Below, in pieces: positions 23,474 to 31,126 of a stretch of DNA of 64,000 nucleotides. The notes below the pieces were generated by a model, which made no database searches, was not told the DNA's origin, and saw only the letters and a program-made list of their open reading frames with translations. The translations under genes were made by a program, and so were the position numbers. Every line of letters starts with the position of its first letter. The first letter of the stretch is position 1. This stretch comes from Paenisporosarcina sp050269735 (GTDB taxonomy: Bacteria; Bacillota; Bacilli; Bacillales_A; Planococcaceae), in assembly GCF_050269735.1 (NCBI RefSeq), contig NZ_JBNNIX010000005.1:141710-205709 (forward strand). Direction: 5' to 3'.

Positions 23474-24631
23474 TTAATATGAGTATTTTTTTCTAGTAAG
23501 CAGGACAATCACAATGGATGGAATAGAACATAACGTCATTCCTAAGAAAGCGACTCCTGGATCAACTTCATATAAATAACCGCCTGCCAACGTCAATACA
23601 GCCGTACTTAAACTAAAGGCAAATGCTGCATACATTCCTTGAGCCGCAGGGATATCACTTGGAGATAGTCTCCTTGAAATATACTGGATAAAGGCATAAT
23701 GCGCCACACCAAAAGAAGCAGCGTGAAACAACTGTGAGATATTAAAAACCCAGACGTTAGGGAAAAGAAAGATCAAGACCCAACGAATGGTGGATCCAAT
23801 CCCAGCAATCAAAAACATGGTAGACACTTTGGTATTGGCGAAGAGTTTGTCAGCTCTAGTAAAAAATAAAATTTCCAGAATAACCGCGACATTTAAAACG
23901 AACCCGATATATAAACTGTTCACTCCAAGATCTTGTAAATAGATATAACCAAAGTTGTAATAGGAAGCATGAGCTCCTTGGAGTAATATCGCCAAAATTA
24001 ATACAGTTACAAAAGGTTTAGAAGTAAGTAGCCTTTTGAAATTGGATTTTTTGTCTTCTCCATCAATTGTCTTGTGGTTCACGGTGATGGACACAGGAGC
24101 CGGACGAGTATGGGATATCCACATAAATGCAAGGCCAGTCAACATAACCCATAGAATAGCCTGTTCCGACCATATAGCCACAACTGCTCCGACAAGTAGG
24201 AGACCTACCGTATAGCCAATTGAACCAAAGGATCGGCTTTTTCCGTAATGTACTCGGTCATTTTGAATTAATACCGATGCGCTACTTTCCATCGCAGGAA
24301 GCAAATTGGGATATACAAAATTAAAAGCAATGGTAATCAGTAGTAATGGCACGAATGTATTGGCGGGAATATACAATGCCATGATCAACAAAGACAAAAA
24401 TGCCGTCCACACCATCACTAAACGAAGAGAGAAAATTTTCGTGGCAGCAGGAAATAACGCAAAGGTAGATACGGCACGAGCGAGCATACCTGCACCCATA
24501 ATTAGACTTGCATGAGAAACGGAAAGTCCTTTTTCAGTGATTAACCAGCCTGTCCAAAAGGGGAGGAATACGCCCCAAGTAAAAAAGAAGGCAAAGAAAT
24601 TAGTAGATAACCATTTTTGCGAATTTATCAT
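23474..24631 (-). CDS. MFS transporter, MFS_1-like/YwbF group
   Basis: A 385-residue carrier with 12 predicted helices. NFFAFFFTWGVFLPFWTGW at the start, KSRSFGSIGYTVGLLLVGA after helix four, and SQLFHAASFGVAHYAFIQYI in the second half are typical of the LacY/HcaT-like MFS_1 group (B. subtilis YwbF). Substrates may be nucleosides, sugars or aromatic acids; none can be assigned. AGAGG precedes the ATG. An inverted repeat (TGATAC/GTATCA, near 23417-23438) lies just past its end and belongs to the gap upstream of the 39-aa ORF. Confidence 0.86.
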   Translation of the reverse strand: MINSQKWLSTNFFAFFFTWGVFLPFWTGWLITEKGLSVSHASLIMGAGMLARAVSTFALFPAATKIFSLRLVMVWTAFLSLLIMALYIPANTFVPLLLITIAFNFVYPNLLPAMESSASVLIQNDRVHYGKSRSFGSIGYTVGLLLVGAVVAIWSEQAILWVMLTGLAFMWISHTRPAPVSITVNHKTIDGEDKKSNFKRLLTSKPFVTVLILAILLQGAHASYYNFGYIYLQDLGVNSLYIGFVLNVAVILEILFFTRADKLFANTKVSTMFLIAGIGSTIRWVLIFLFPNVWVFNISQLFHAASFGVAHYAFIQYISRRLSPSDIPAAQGMYAAFAFSLSTAVLTLAGGYLYEVDPGVAFLGMTLCSIPSIVIVLLTRKKYSY

Positions 24632-24752
24632 AAATGAAACCTCTTATCTATTTCGATTGTCTAATGTATTATAGCGAAAAAATATTGATGGGTGTCATCT
24701 ACAAACAAATTAATGGTAAAATAAATGTAAGTAAAATGAAAGAAGGCTTCTC

Positions 24753-25679
24753 ATGCAATCTCCAAAATACCGTTTTAATCAAAATGATAAAAAGAAATGG
24801 CCAATCATCCTTGCTGTTATTGTAGGTAGCTTGTTATTACTTACACCGGTGGTTTGGATAGGATTACACAATTGGAATCTGGATAATAGTTTATCAGCAT
24901 TAAATTTCGAACGAAAAATAGATGAATCCGCACACAATGCTCCTGAAACTTCAGATAGCACTGTAACAACAGTGGATGAAGGCGGTGAAGATCCAACGCA
25001 ACCGCAGAAACCAGAAACACCAAAAGAACAGTTGCCTCCAAAGGAACAGGAAAAGACTGAAACCCCACTCAAAACACCAGATGAGCCTAAGGAAAGCCCA
25101 ACACCACCTGTAGAAAAACCAGCAAACGATGAATATATACCGAATCAAAAATATCCAACAATCCCGACAATTATAGAAGGATTAATTATTGCAAACAAAC
25201 ACCACCCTTTACCGAGTGACTATAATAAAGGCGAAGATCCAAAAGCACGTGAAGCATTCAATCAGATGGCGGCTGCCGCAAAACTTGATGGCTTTGAGCT
25301 TGTAGCGTTCAGCACGTTCCGTCCTTTTGAACGCCAACAGGCTTTATACAATCAATATGTTGAAAAAGATGGACAACAAGCTGCAGATCAGTACAGTGCG
25401 CGTCCCGGGTACTCTGAACATCAGACTGGTTTAGCGTTTGATATTGGAGAGAAAAACTTTGAACAGCACTGGGCTTCCGTCACTTTTGGAAATACACCAG
25501 CTGGCCAATGGGTTGCAAATAATGCACATAAGTATGGATTTATTCTTCGTTATCCTTTAGGAAAAGAAGCGATAACAGGCTATATGCACGAGTCGTGGCA
25601 TTTCCGTTACGTAGGAGTAGAACCTGCTACGGACATGTTTACACACAACCAGACGCTCGAAGAGTATTTAGATTTTTAA
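24753..25679 (+). CDS. D-alanyl-D-alanine carboxypeptidase, VanY/M15B family
   Basis: A 308-residue membrane-anchored peptidase. One N-terminal helix (WPIILAVIVGSLLLLTPVV) is followed by a Pro/Glu/Lys/Thr-rich spacer (about 60-125) that would cross the wall. The C-terminal M15B domain has zinc ligands in SEHQTGLAFDIG and HESWHFRYVG and the substrate region STFRPFERQQALYNQY. It trims the terminal D-Ala of peptidoglycan stem peptides outside the cell. AAGAAGG lies before the ATG. It ends with a terminator. The linker is unusually long and low-complexity. Confidence 0.92.
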   Translation: MQSPKYRFNQNDKKKWPIILAVIVGSLLLLTPVVWIGLHNWNLDNSLSALNFERKIDESAHNAPETSDSTVTTVDEGGEDPTQPQKPETPKEQLPPKEQEKTETPLKTPDEPKESPTPPVEKPANDEYIPNQKYPTIPTIIEGLIIANKHHPLPSDYNKGEDPKAREAFNQMAAAAKLDGFELVAFSTFRPFERQQALYNQYVEKDGQQAADQYSARPGYSEHQTGLAFDIGEKNFEQHWASVTFGNTPAGQWVANNAHKYGFILRYPLGKEAITGYMHESWHFRYVGVEPATDMFTHNQTLEEYLDF

Positions 25680-25696
25680 AAGTTCATAAAGCTAAA

Positions 25697-25731
25697 CAAA
25701 AAAGAAGAGGACACATTCCTCTTCTTTTTTT
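25697..25731 (+). terminator. Terminator of the carboxypeptidase gene
   Basis: AAAAAGAAGAGG pairs with CCTCTTCTTTTT around ACACATT. Confidence 0.93.
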
Positions 25732-25783
25732 TATGGAAGTTATGATAGGTTGCTTTCTCGGTCGTTAGTTGAAAGCACTTTTT

Positions 25784-25813
25784 TTGGAACCACATTAACC
25801 GGGAATGTATAAG
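25784..25813 (+). promoter_or_regulatory. Sigma-A promoter of the LysM gene
   Basis: TTGGAA (25784-25789), an 18-bp spacer and TATAAG (25808-25813), 22 bp before the ATG. Confidence 0.6.
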
Positions 25814-25834
25814 ATGGACTAAAAGGAGTCTTTC

Positions 25835-26644
25835 ATGGCTGTTAGTGAAATTACTCAATACGTCTATACCGTTCAACCTGGAGATACTTTGTACAACATT
25901 GCCAATCGTTTTGACAGTACAGTCCCGGCAATTGAACATGCCAATGCCTTGTACCCGCCTTTCACAGATCCAGGATTGATTTTTCCGGGACAATTACTCA
26001 TCATTCCAGGAGGAAGATTCGGTTTTCAATATGAAGTGTATGAGGTAGTTTCTCCTAGCGACACTTTGTTTTCTATAGCTCAACGTTTTTCTGTGTCAAC
26101 TGATCTTTTATTTGGCATTAACTCACAGATAGCGAACTCAAATTTTATTTATGCAAACCAAGTGATTTGGGTACCCGCTTTCGTTTTTGAAGTATCAACT
26201 GGAGACTCATTATCGCGAATTTCGAGTCAAACTGGGGTTTCTTTGGATGCAATCATTAGAGCGAATCAACGTCGGGCGGGCTTTTCACCTAATGTGTTGT
26301 ATCTCGGCTATCGCTTGCTTATGCCGTTACCTGCGTCTCGCAATATTGTAGTCCTACGTCCATTGCCAGGCGATATTCTTCAATCAGGTAGCTTAATTCA
26401 AGGAATGGCGAGGGCTTTTGAAGCAAATGTCCTTTACAGCATATTGGACACACAAGGAAATGTGGTTTCAAAGGAGAAAAGCATAACAGCAAGGGCAGCC
26501 GGACCGGAATATGCGGAGTTCTCCACAAATGTTCAATTCGACTTTAAGCCAGCTACCCCTACAGGTGAATTAAGAGTCTATACACGAAGTGCCGATGATG
26601 GAAGCATTCAAGATTTGGTGAGCGTAAAGGTTCGGTTTGAATAA
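25835..26644 (+). CDS. LysM repeat protein with C-terminal Gmad2 domain
   Basis: A 269-residue protein with three LysM modules (about 9-57 with YTVQPGDTLYNIANRF, 67-113 with VSPSDTLFSIAQRF, 115-162 with STGDSLSRISSQTG) and a C-terminal Gmad2 immunoglobulin-like domain (about 168-268, LRPLPGDILQSGSLIQG, then TPTGELRVYTRSADDGS). LysM binds peptidoglycan glycans; Gmad2 occurs in germination and spore-coat proteins. There is no signal peptide, as in several spore proteins assembled from the mother cell. A spore-coat or cortex-binding role is inference. AAAGGAG precedes the ATG. Confidence 0.87.
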   Translation: MAVSEITQYVYTVQPGDTLYNIANRFDSTVPAIEHANALYPPFTDPGLIFPGQLLIIPGGRFGFQYEVYEVVSPSDTLFSIAQRFSVSTDLLFGINSQIANSNFIYANQVIWVPAFVFEVSTGDSLSRISSQTGVSLDAIIRANQRRAGFSPNVLYLGYRLLMPLPASRNIVVLRPLPGDILQSGSLIQGMARAFEANVLYSILDTQGNVVSKEKSITARAAGPEYAEFSTNVQFDFKPATPTGELRVYTRSADDGSIQDLVSVKVRFE

Positions 26645-26671
26645 CATTCGTGCTAGCCGATAGTGTCCTTC

Positions 26672-26786
26672 TTTCGAGTTTTGGAGCAACTTTTCGAAAA
26701 AGGGATCAACTTTCACTGATTTTGGAGCAACTTTTCAAATTTGAGAGCAACTTTCGCGATTTGGGAGCAATTAACCAATTACCTTA
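26672..26786 (+). repeat. Iterated ~20-bp intergenic repeat, GAGCAAC type, copy A
   Basis: Five units centred on GGAGCAACTTT begin their GAGCAA/GATCAA cores at 26684, 26704, 26725, 26745 and 26765 (spacing 20, 21, 20, 20). The last reads GAGCAATT and is followed by ACCAATTACCTT. The whole element is repeated in inverse orientation at 40.9 kb. It sits in a convergent gap next to the queF terminator. Spacing that is not a multiple of three excludes coding repeats. Confidence 0.88.
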
Positions 26787-26807
26787 CCTCACACAGAGTA
26801 TGTGTAA

Positions 26808-26842
26808 ATAAAAAAGACACTCAAATTTCTGAGTGTCTTTTC
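26808..26842 (-). terminator. Terminator of the que operon
   Basis: On the minus strand AAAGACACTCAGA pairs with TTGAGTGTCTTT and is followed by a T run. It lies just after the queF stop. Confidence 0.9.
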
Positions 26843-26853
26843 ATATTCTTATA

Positions 26854-27351
26854 TTAACGATTATCAATCGTTTCTGGATACATATCGTGATTCATCATAC
26901 GATGGGTAGCCATCTCTTCGTATTTCGTACCAGGTTTTCCGTAGTTCGTATAAGGGTCGATGCTGATACCGCCTCGAGGAGTGAATTTGCCCCAAACTTC
27001 AATATAGCGCGGGTCCATCAGTTCAACCAAGTCGTTCAGAATGATGTTCATACAATCTTCATGGAAATCTCCATGATTTCTAAAGCTGAATAAATATAAT
27101 TTAAGTGACTTACTTTCGACCATTTTAATATCGGGAATATAACTGATATAAATCGTAGCGAAGTCAGGCTGGCTCGTAATTGGACATAAAGAAGTGAACT
27201 CAGGGCAATTGAATTTCACGAAATAGTCTCGATATGGATGTTTGTTATCGAATGATTCTAAAACACCTGGATTATAGGAAAAATCATATTGTACATTTTG
27301 ATTACCTAATAAATTGATTCCTTGTAAGTCTTCTTTTTGACGACCATGCAT
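26854..27351 (-). CDS. queF: NADPH-dependent 7-cyano-7-deazaguanine reductase
   Basis: The 165-residue short form of QueF, which reduces preQ0 to preQ1 in queuosine synthesis. The catalytic cysteine is in FTSLCPITSQPDFA, the conserved Glu/His partners in HGDFHEDCMNII and the family end WGKFTPRGGISIDPY is intact. ATG 27351 follows AAGGAGG by 7 bp, a site that lies in the end of queE; a longer frame from GTG 27375 includes this ribosome site and is rejected. It is the last gene of the queCDEF operon. Confidence 0.96.
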   Translation of the reverse strand: MHGRQKEDLQGINLLGNQNVQYDFSYNPGVLESFDNKHPYRDYFVKFNCPEFTSLCPITSQPDFATIYISYIPDIKMVESKSLKLYLFSFRNHGDFHEDCMNIILNDLVELMDPRYIEVWGKFTPRGGISIDPYTNYGKPGTKYEEMATHRMMNHDMYPETIDNR

Positions 27352-27367
27352 CTTTGCTTCCTCCTTG

Positions 27368-28075
27368 TTAGACACCGCGTTTATTTCCCCAAACCAATGC
27401 GTGTAATTGGGGCAACACTTTTGCGTCGTTCATAATGGTTGATTTCATGGCACGATCAATCAGCCATTCAAATCGAGTTAATAAAGTCGAAACCAAGGCT
27501 TGGTCATCGACGGTAAATACATCATCATTTCCGACCTGCAAGTAAAAAGGCACTGCCGGATAACGCATGTGCATCATTTCTGCGTAATTGAAGTCTTCTT
27601 CATTAAAAACGACAACTTTCAGACTGATATGCGAGTCTTTTAGATTCATCATGAATGTATCAAGCTTGTTGAAATCAGTTACCATTAGCGAGCTTGGTGG
27701 TTTTGGTGAAATTGTGACATCATCAATCGCTGTCAGCCAGTCTTGCCAAAATGATCCTTGCGTTTCAATGGCTACTTTCCATCCTTGTCCGTGACATAGG
27801 TTGATAAATTCCCCCAACCCTTTGTGAAGAGCGGGATTCCCTCCTGAAATCGTGACATGGGAAAAAGCGTCCCCACCAATTTCTTTGAGTGATGCAATGA
27901 TTTCTTCTGGTTTCATCGCTGTGCTTTTCCCGGTACCATCCCAAGTGAATTTGGAGTCACACCATGAACACGAATAATCACATCCGCCAGTACGGACAAA
28001 CATCGTCTTTTGTCCGATGACCATTCCTTCACCTTGTATAGTCGGTCCGAATATTTCCATTACAGGTATTTTCAT
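27368..28075 (-). CDS. queE: 7-carboxy-7-deazaguanine synthase (radical SAM)
   Basis: A 235-residue radical SAM enzyme converting 6-carboxy-tetrahydropterin to 7-carboxy-7-deazaguanine. The cluster motif is GGCDYSCSWCDSKFTWDG (Cys x3 Cys x2 Cys), with GPTIQGEGMVIGQKTMFVRT before it and the SAM-binding VTISGGNPALH after it. It overlaps the queD stop by four bases (ATGA), so translation is coupled. Confidence 0.96.
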   Translation of the reverse strand: MKIPVMEIFGPTIQGEGMVIGQKTMFVRTGGCDYSCSWCDSKFTWDGTGKSTAMKPEEIIASLKEIGGDAFSHVTISGGNPALHKGLGEFINLCHGQGWKVAIETQGSFWQDWLTAIDDVTISPKPPSSLMVTDFNKLDTFMMNLKDSHISLKVVVFNEEDFNYAEMMHMRYPAVPFYLQVGNDDVFTVDDQALVSTLLTRFEWLIDRAMKSTIMNDAKVLPQLHALVWGNKRGV

Positions 28076-28497
28076 AGCAGATCCTCCGCTTTTGGACGAT
28101 AAACTACATAGCTGGTAGGAGTTTCACGCACCACTACTTGAATACATTTAGGTTGGTGCGATAAAGTATTCAATTTTTGTTGAATGGTCGACCAAATTGT
28201 TTCAGCTACTTGTTCGGTCGTCGGGTTTTTCAGTTTGAATTCTGGATGATCGTTCAGAACCGTATGATCATATTTTTTATGAATGAGATTCTTGATTACT
28301 TTGAAATCAATGAGGAAACCCATCTCATCCAACTCGTCACCAGCAATGGTGATGTTGATAAAGTACGTATGACCGTGCATATATTGACAGTTGCCTGCGT
28401 CATCATGTGGAATGAAATGCGCTGCAGACAAATGCATATCTTTATTTAATTCAAAACGGTAAGTATGAGGTGTTTGTGGATAAAATTGCTGAATCAC
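28072..28497 (-). CDS. queD: 6-carboxy-5,6,7,8-tetrahydropterin synthase
   Basis: A 141-residue QueD/PTPS-fold enzyme acting on dihydroneopterin triphosphate. Zinc histidines appear in DMHLSAAHFI and QYMHGHTYFINI, the catalytic region in DFKVIKNLIHKKYDHTVLND, and NPTTEQVAETIW with VVVRETPTSYVVY closes the family pattern. It overlaps queC and queE by four bases at each end. Confidence 0.95.
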   Translation of the reverse strand: MIQQFYPQTPHTYRFELNKDMHLSAAHFIPHDDAGNCQYMHGHTYFINITIAGDELDEMGFLIDFKVIKNLIHKKYDHTVLNDHPEFKLKNPTTEQVAETIWSTIQQKLNTLSHQPKCIQVVVRETPTSYVVYRPKAEDLL

Positions 28498-29162
28498 TGG
28501 GCTGCACTTCCTTGTTTTTCTTCAAGATAAGTCGTTAACCCATTTTTACGCAACACACATGAAGGACATTCACCACAGCCATCGCCACGGACTCCTTCAT
28601 AACAAGTAAGCGTTTTGGTGCGGACGAAATCCAATGCACCTAAGTCATCTGCAAGTTTCCAAGTTTCGGCTTTGTTTAACCACATTAATGGCGTTTGGAA
28701 TTCAAGTGAAGTATCCATGGCCAGGTTAATGGAAACGTTAAGTGCTTTTACAAATACATCACGGCAATCCGGATATCCGCTGAAATCAGTCTCACAAACG
28801 CCTGTAATAATATGACGTGCTCCGATTGATTGAGCATAAACGGCTGCAAATGAAAGGAATAAATGATTTCTTCCAGGAACGAATGTTGATGGTAATTCAC
28901 CATCAGCTGCGTCAGTCACTGCAATATCGCTTCTTGTTAATGCATTTGCCGATAACTGGTTGATCAATGTCATATCCAGTACTTTAAATGGAACGTTTAG
29001 TTCCTTGGCAATTTCTTCAGCACATTTTATTTCTTCAATATGCCTTTGACCGTAGTCGAATGTGACGGTATACACTTCTTCATACTGTGTTAATGCCCAC
29101 AGTAGACATGTCGTACTGTCCTGGCCGCCACTGAAGACGACAACTGCTTTTTCTTGTTTCAT
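28494..29162 (-). CDS. queC: 7-cyano-7-deazaguanine synthase
   Basis: A 222-residue enzyme making preQ0 from 7-carboxy-7-deazaguanine, ammonia and ATP. The PP-loop is VVVFSGGQDSTTCLLW (8-23) and the zinc site is GVRGDGCGECPSCVLRKNGL near the C-terminus, with RNHLFLSFAAVYAQ in the middle. It is the first gene of the operon, under a preQ1-I riboswitch and attenuator-like hairpin in a 180-nt leader, so queuosine precursor levels probably feed back on all four genes. Confidence 0.96.
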   Translation of the reverse strand: MKQEKAVVVFSGGQDSTTCLLWALTQYEEVYTVTFDYGQRHIEEIKCAEEIAKELNVPFKVLDMTLINQLSANALTRSDIAVTDAADGELPSTFVPGRNHLFLSFAAVYAQSIGARHIITGVCETDFSGYPDCRDVFVKALNVSINLAMDTSLEFQTPLMWLNKAETWKLADDLGALDFVRTKTLTCYEGVRGDGCGECPSCVLRKNGLTTYLEEKQGSAAQ

Positions 29163-29239
29163 TGCTCATTTCTCCTTTTGAAGAATGAGTATTCGACATC
29201 TCTATTTAGGTGATTCAGTTTTAAAAATCACAAATTAAT

Positions 29240-29276
29240 ATGAAAATGGCACACTCCAATCGAATCGGGGTATGCA
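29240..29276 (-). terminator. Attenuator-like hairpin in the queC leader
   Basis: On the minus strand GCATACCCC and GGAGTGTGC pair (one mismatch, one wobble) around GATTCGATT and are followed by CATTTTCATA. Its position between the preQ1 aptamer and queC suggests that premature termination may be the output; it is not directly fused to the aptamer. Confidence 0.5.
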
Positions 29277-29338
29277 TCATGAACTGAGTTGATGCTAATA
29301 AAGCACAAAAAATGTGATTGTCAGCAACAGTTTTCACC

Positions 29339-29372
29339 TTAGTTTTTTATAGAGGGAGTTTGCGAACCTCTT
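29339..29372 (-). ncRNA. preQ1 class I riboswitch
   Basis: On the minus strand the leader reads AGAGGTTCGCAAACTCCCTC followed by TATAAAAAACTAA. This has the compact H-type pseudoknot of preQ1-I aptamers: P1 AGAGG/CCTCT, the loop TTCGCAAACTCC and the A-rich tail. PreQ1 binding lowers expression of queuosine synthesis genes. It lies 180 nt before queC. Confidence 0.93.
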
Positions 29373-29392
29373 CCTATTTTGTTACATCGTAC

Positions 29393-29402
29393 ATAATAGC
29401 AC
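29393..29402 (-). promoter_or_regulatory. Extended -10 promoter of the que operon
   Basis: On the minus strand TGCTATTAT (TG one base before TATTAT) lies just upstream of the preQ1 aptamer; no strong -35 is visible. Confidence 0.5.
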
Positions 29403-29456
29403 AGAACGGATGGAGTGCATACATTTGCTTCATCTGGTAACGGCAATAGAAGCCAT

Positions 29457-29491
29457 GAAAAAAGCATGAAGTCGAATATCGTCTTCATGCC
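29457..29491 (-). terminator. Terminator of the cardiolipin synthase gene
   Basis: On the minus strand GCATGAAG pairs with CTTCATGC around an 11-nt loop and is followed by TTTTTT. Confidence 0.9.
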
Positions 29492-29513
29492 GGTTTGCGC
29501 AATAAATTGAGTA

Positions 29514-30971
29514 TTAGAGAATCGGTGATAGAAGTCTTGAGACGGATTCTTTCATTTTAATTAAACGTGTCCGCGACTCGTAGAGTTCCCACGTTAATTC
29601 TCGAGACAATAACATATCCTGCTCAAACAGCTCAGCCAATTGATGGGATGTATTCCGATCATAAATAAAGGCATTTACTTCAAAGTTCAATTTAAAGCTG
29701 CGGACATCTATATTAGCAGTGCCGACCGTGGATGCTTCATCATCAACTACAATCATCTTGGTGTGTAGGAATCCATTATCGTAAATATATACTTTTGCCC
29801 CTGCTTTAATAAGATTTCCTACATAAGAGTAAGTCGCCCAGTAAACAAACATGTGGTCAGGTTTATTTGGAATCATGATTCGAACATCTATTCCTGAAAG
29901 ACAAGCGATGCGAAGTGAATCCATAAAACTCGCATCGGGAATAAAATAAGGTGTTTGAATATAAATGTATTTCTTGGCCATCGTAATTAATTTCAAATAT
30001 CCATTTTTGATTTGTTCCCACTCTGAATCAGGTCCACTTGAAACAATTTGTAAGCCGACGGAGCCTTTTAACGGAATGGCTGGGAAATAACGATCGGAAT
30101 ATTCAATATTCTCAACCTTAGAAGCTGCCTGGTTCCAATCCAAAATAAATCTAGTTTGTAAAGGATGAAGGGCGCTGCCTTCTATGCGTAAATGTGTATC
30201 GCGCCAGTAGCCAAATTTTCGATCCAAACCTAAATACTCGTCACCGACGTTAAATCCACCGATATATCCTACGCGGCCATCAATGACTACGATTTTACGA
30301 TGATTACGGTAGTTTAGTCGCGGATTTACAAGCGGCATAATTGAAGGGAAAAATGCTTCCACTTCGCCCCCTAAATCCATAAGCTCTTTGAAGTGTTTTT
30401 TACGCACTCCGCGAGAACCCATATCATCAAACAACAAGCGTACTTTCACACCTTGCTTTGCTTTTCGAATTAGCACATCGTAGATGCGTCTGCCCAGTCC
30501 ATCCAATCTGAAAATGTAGTATTGGATATGAATATGGTCTTTTGCATGCTCAAGGTCTTCCAACAGTGCAGTAAACTTTACATTTCCATCATTGTAGATC
30601 GTCAGGGCATTGTCCTGGGTCAATACAGCATGGTTATTTCGTAAATGCATATAAATCATGTCTTGATAATCTTGTGAATCGTCAAGGCGAAATTCAAAAG
30701 TTCCATCTTCAATAGCATCAATTTGATAATCTATTAAGTTATCAATCCCGATTTTACTGCGGCCTTCCCATCGGAATAAGTGCTTTTTACGTAATTGTCT
30801 ACCTAACATCAAATAAAGAAGGAATCCAAGGATGGGAATGAAAAATAAGACCATCAACCATGCCCAAGTTGAAGAGGCATCACGGCGCTCAAGGAAAATT
30901 AACACAATGGCAAGAAAAATATTAAGTATGATAATGGCAGAAACGCCGACGCTGAGCAAATTGGCAGCCAT
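29514..30971 (-). CDS. cls: Cardiolipin synthase
   Basis: A 485-residue phospholipase-D superfamily enzyme making cardiolipin from two phosphatidylglycerols at the membrane. Two N-terminal helices (VSAIIILNIFLAIVLIFLE, WAWLMVLFFIPILGFLLYL) precede two HKD motifs: YRNHRKIVVIDGRVGYIGGF (about 225) and FLHTKMIVVDDEASTVGTAN (about 400). Length and layout are normal for ClsA. It is monocistronic, ending at its own terminator. Confidence 0.95.
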   Translation of the reverse strand: MAANLLSVGVSAIIILNIFLAIVLIFLERRDASSTWAWLMVLFFIPILGFLLYLMLGRQLRKKHLFRWEGRSKIGIDNLIDYQIDAIEDGTFEFRLDDSQDYQDMIYMHLRNNHAVLTQDNALTIYNDGNVKFTALLEDLEHAKDHIHIQYYIFRLDGLGRRIYDVLIRKAKQGVKVRLLFDDMGSRGVRKKHFKELMDLGGEVEAFFPSIMPLVNPRLNYRNHRKIVVIDGRVGYIGGFNVGDEYLGLDRKFGYWRDTHLRIEGSALHPLQTRFILDWNQAASKVENIEYSDRYFPAIPLKGSVGLQIVSSGPDSEWEQIKNGYLKLITMAKKYIYIQTPYFIPDASFMDSLRIACLSGIDVRIMIPNKPDHMFVYWATYSYVGNLIKAGAKVYIYDNGFLHTKMIVVDDEASTVGTANIDVRSFKLNFEVNAFIYDRNTSHQLAELFEQDMLLSRELTWELYESRTRLIKMKESVSRLLSPIL

Positions 30972-31126
30972 ATAGTCCCTCCTAAAAAAACTGATTTGGT
31001 CATATTTAAGTATAGCTTAAAGTAACATAAGAAAGAAGGGAGTGAAAAATCGGACAGTTCATTGAATATTTCTCGACTCCGTGAAGCTTTTGGAAACTGG
31101 TGATTTTATTATGAGCAGGGGGGATC

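Noticed and set aside
26672..26786. CRISPR-like array
   Set aside because: Units are about 20 bp back to back with no spacers, there is no long conserved repeat, and no cas genes are in the window.
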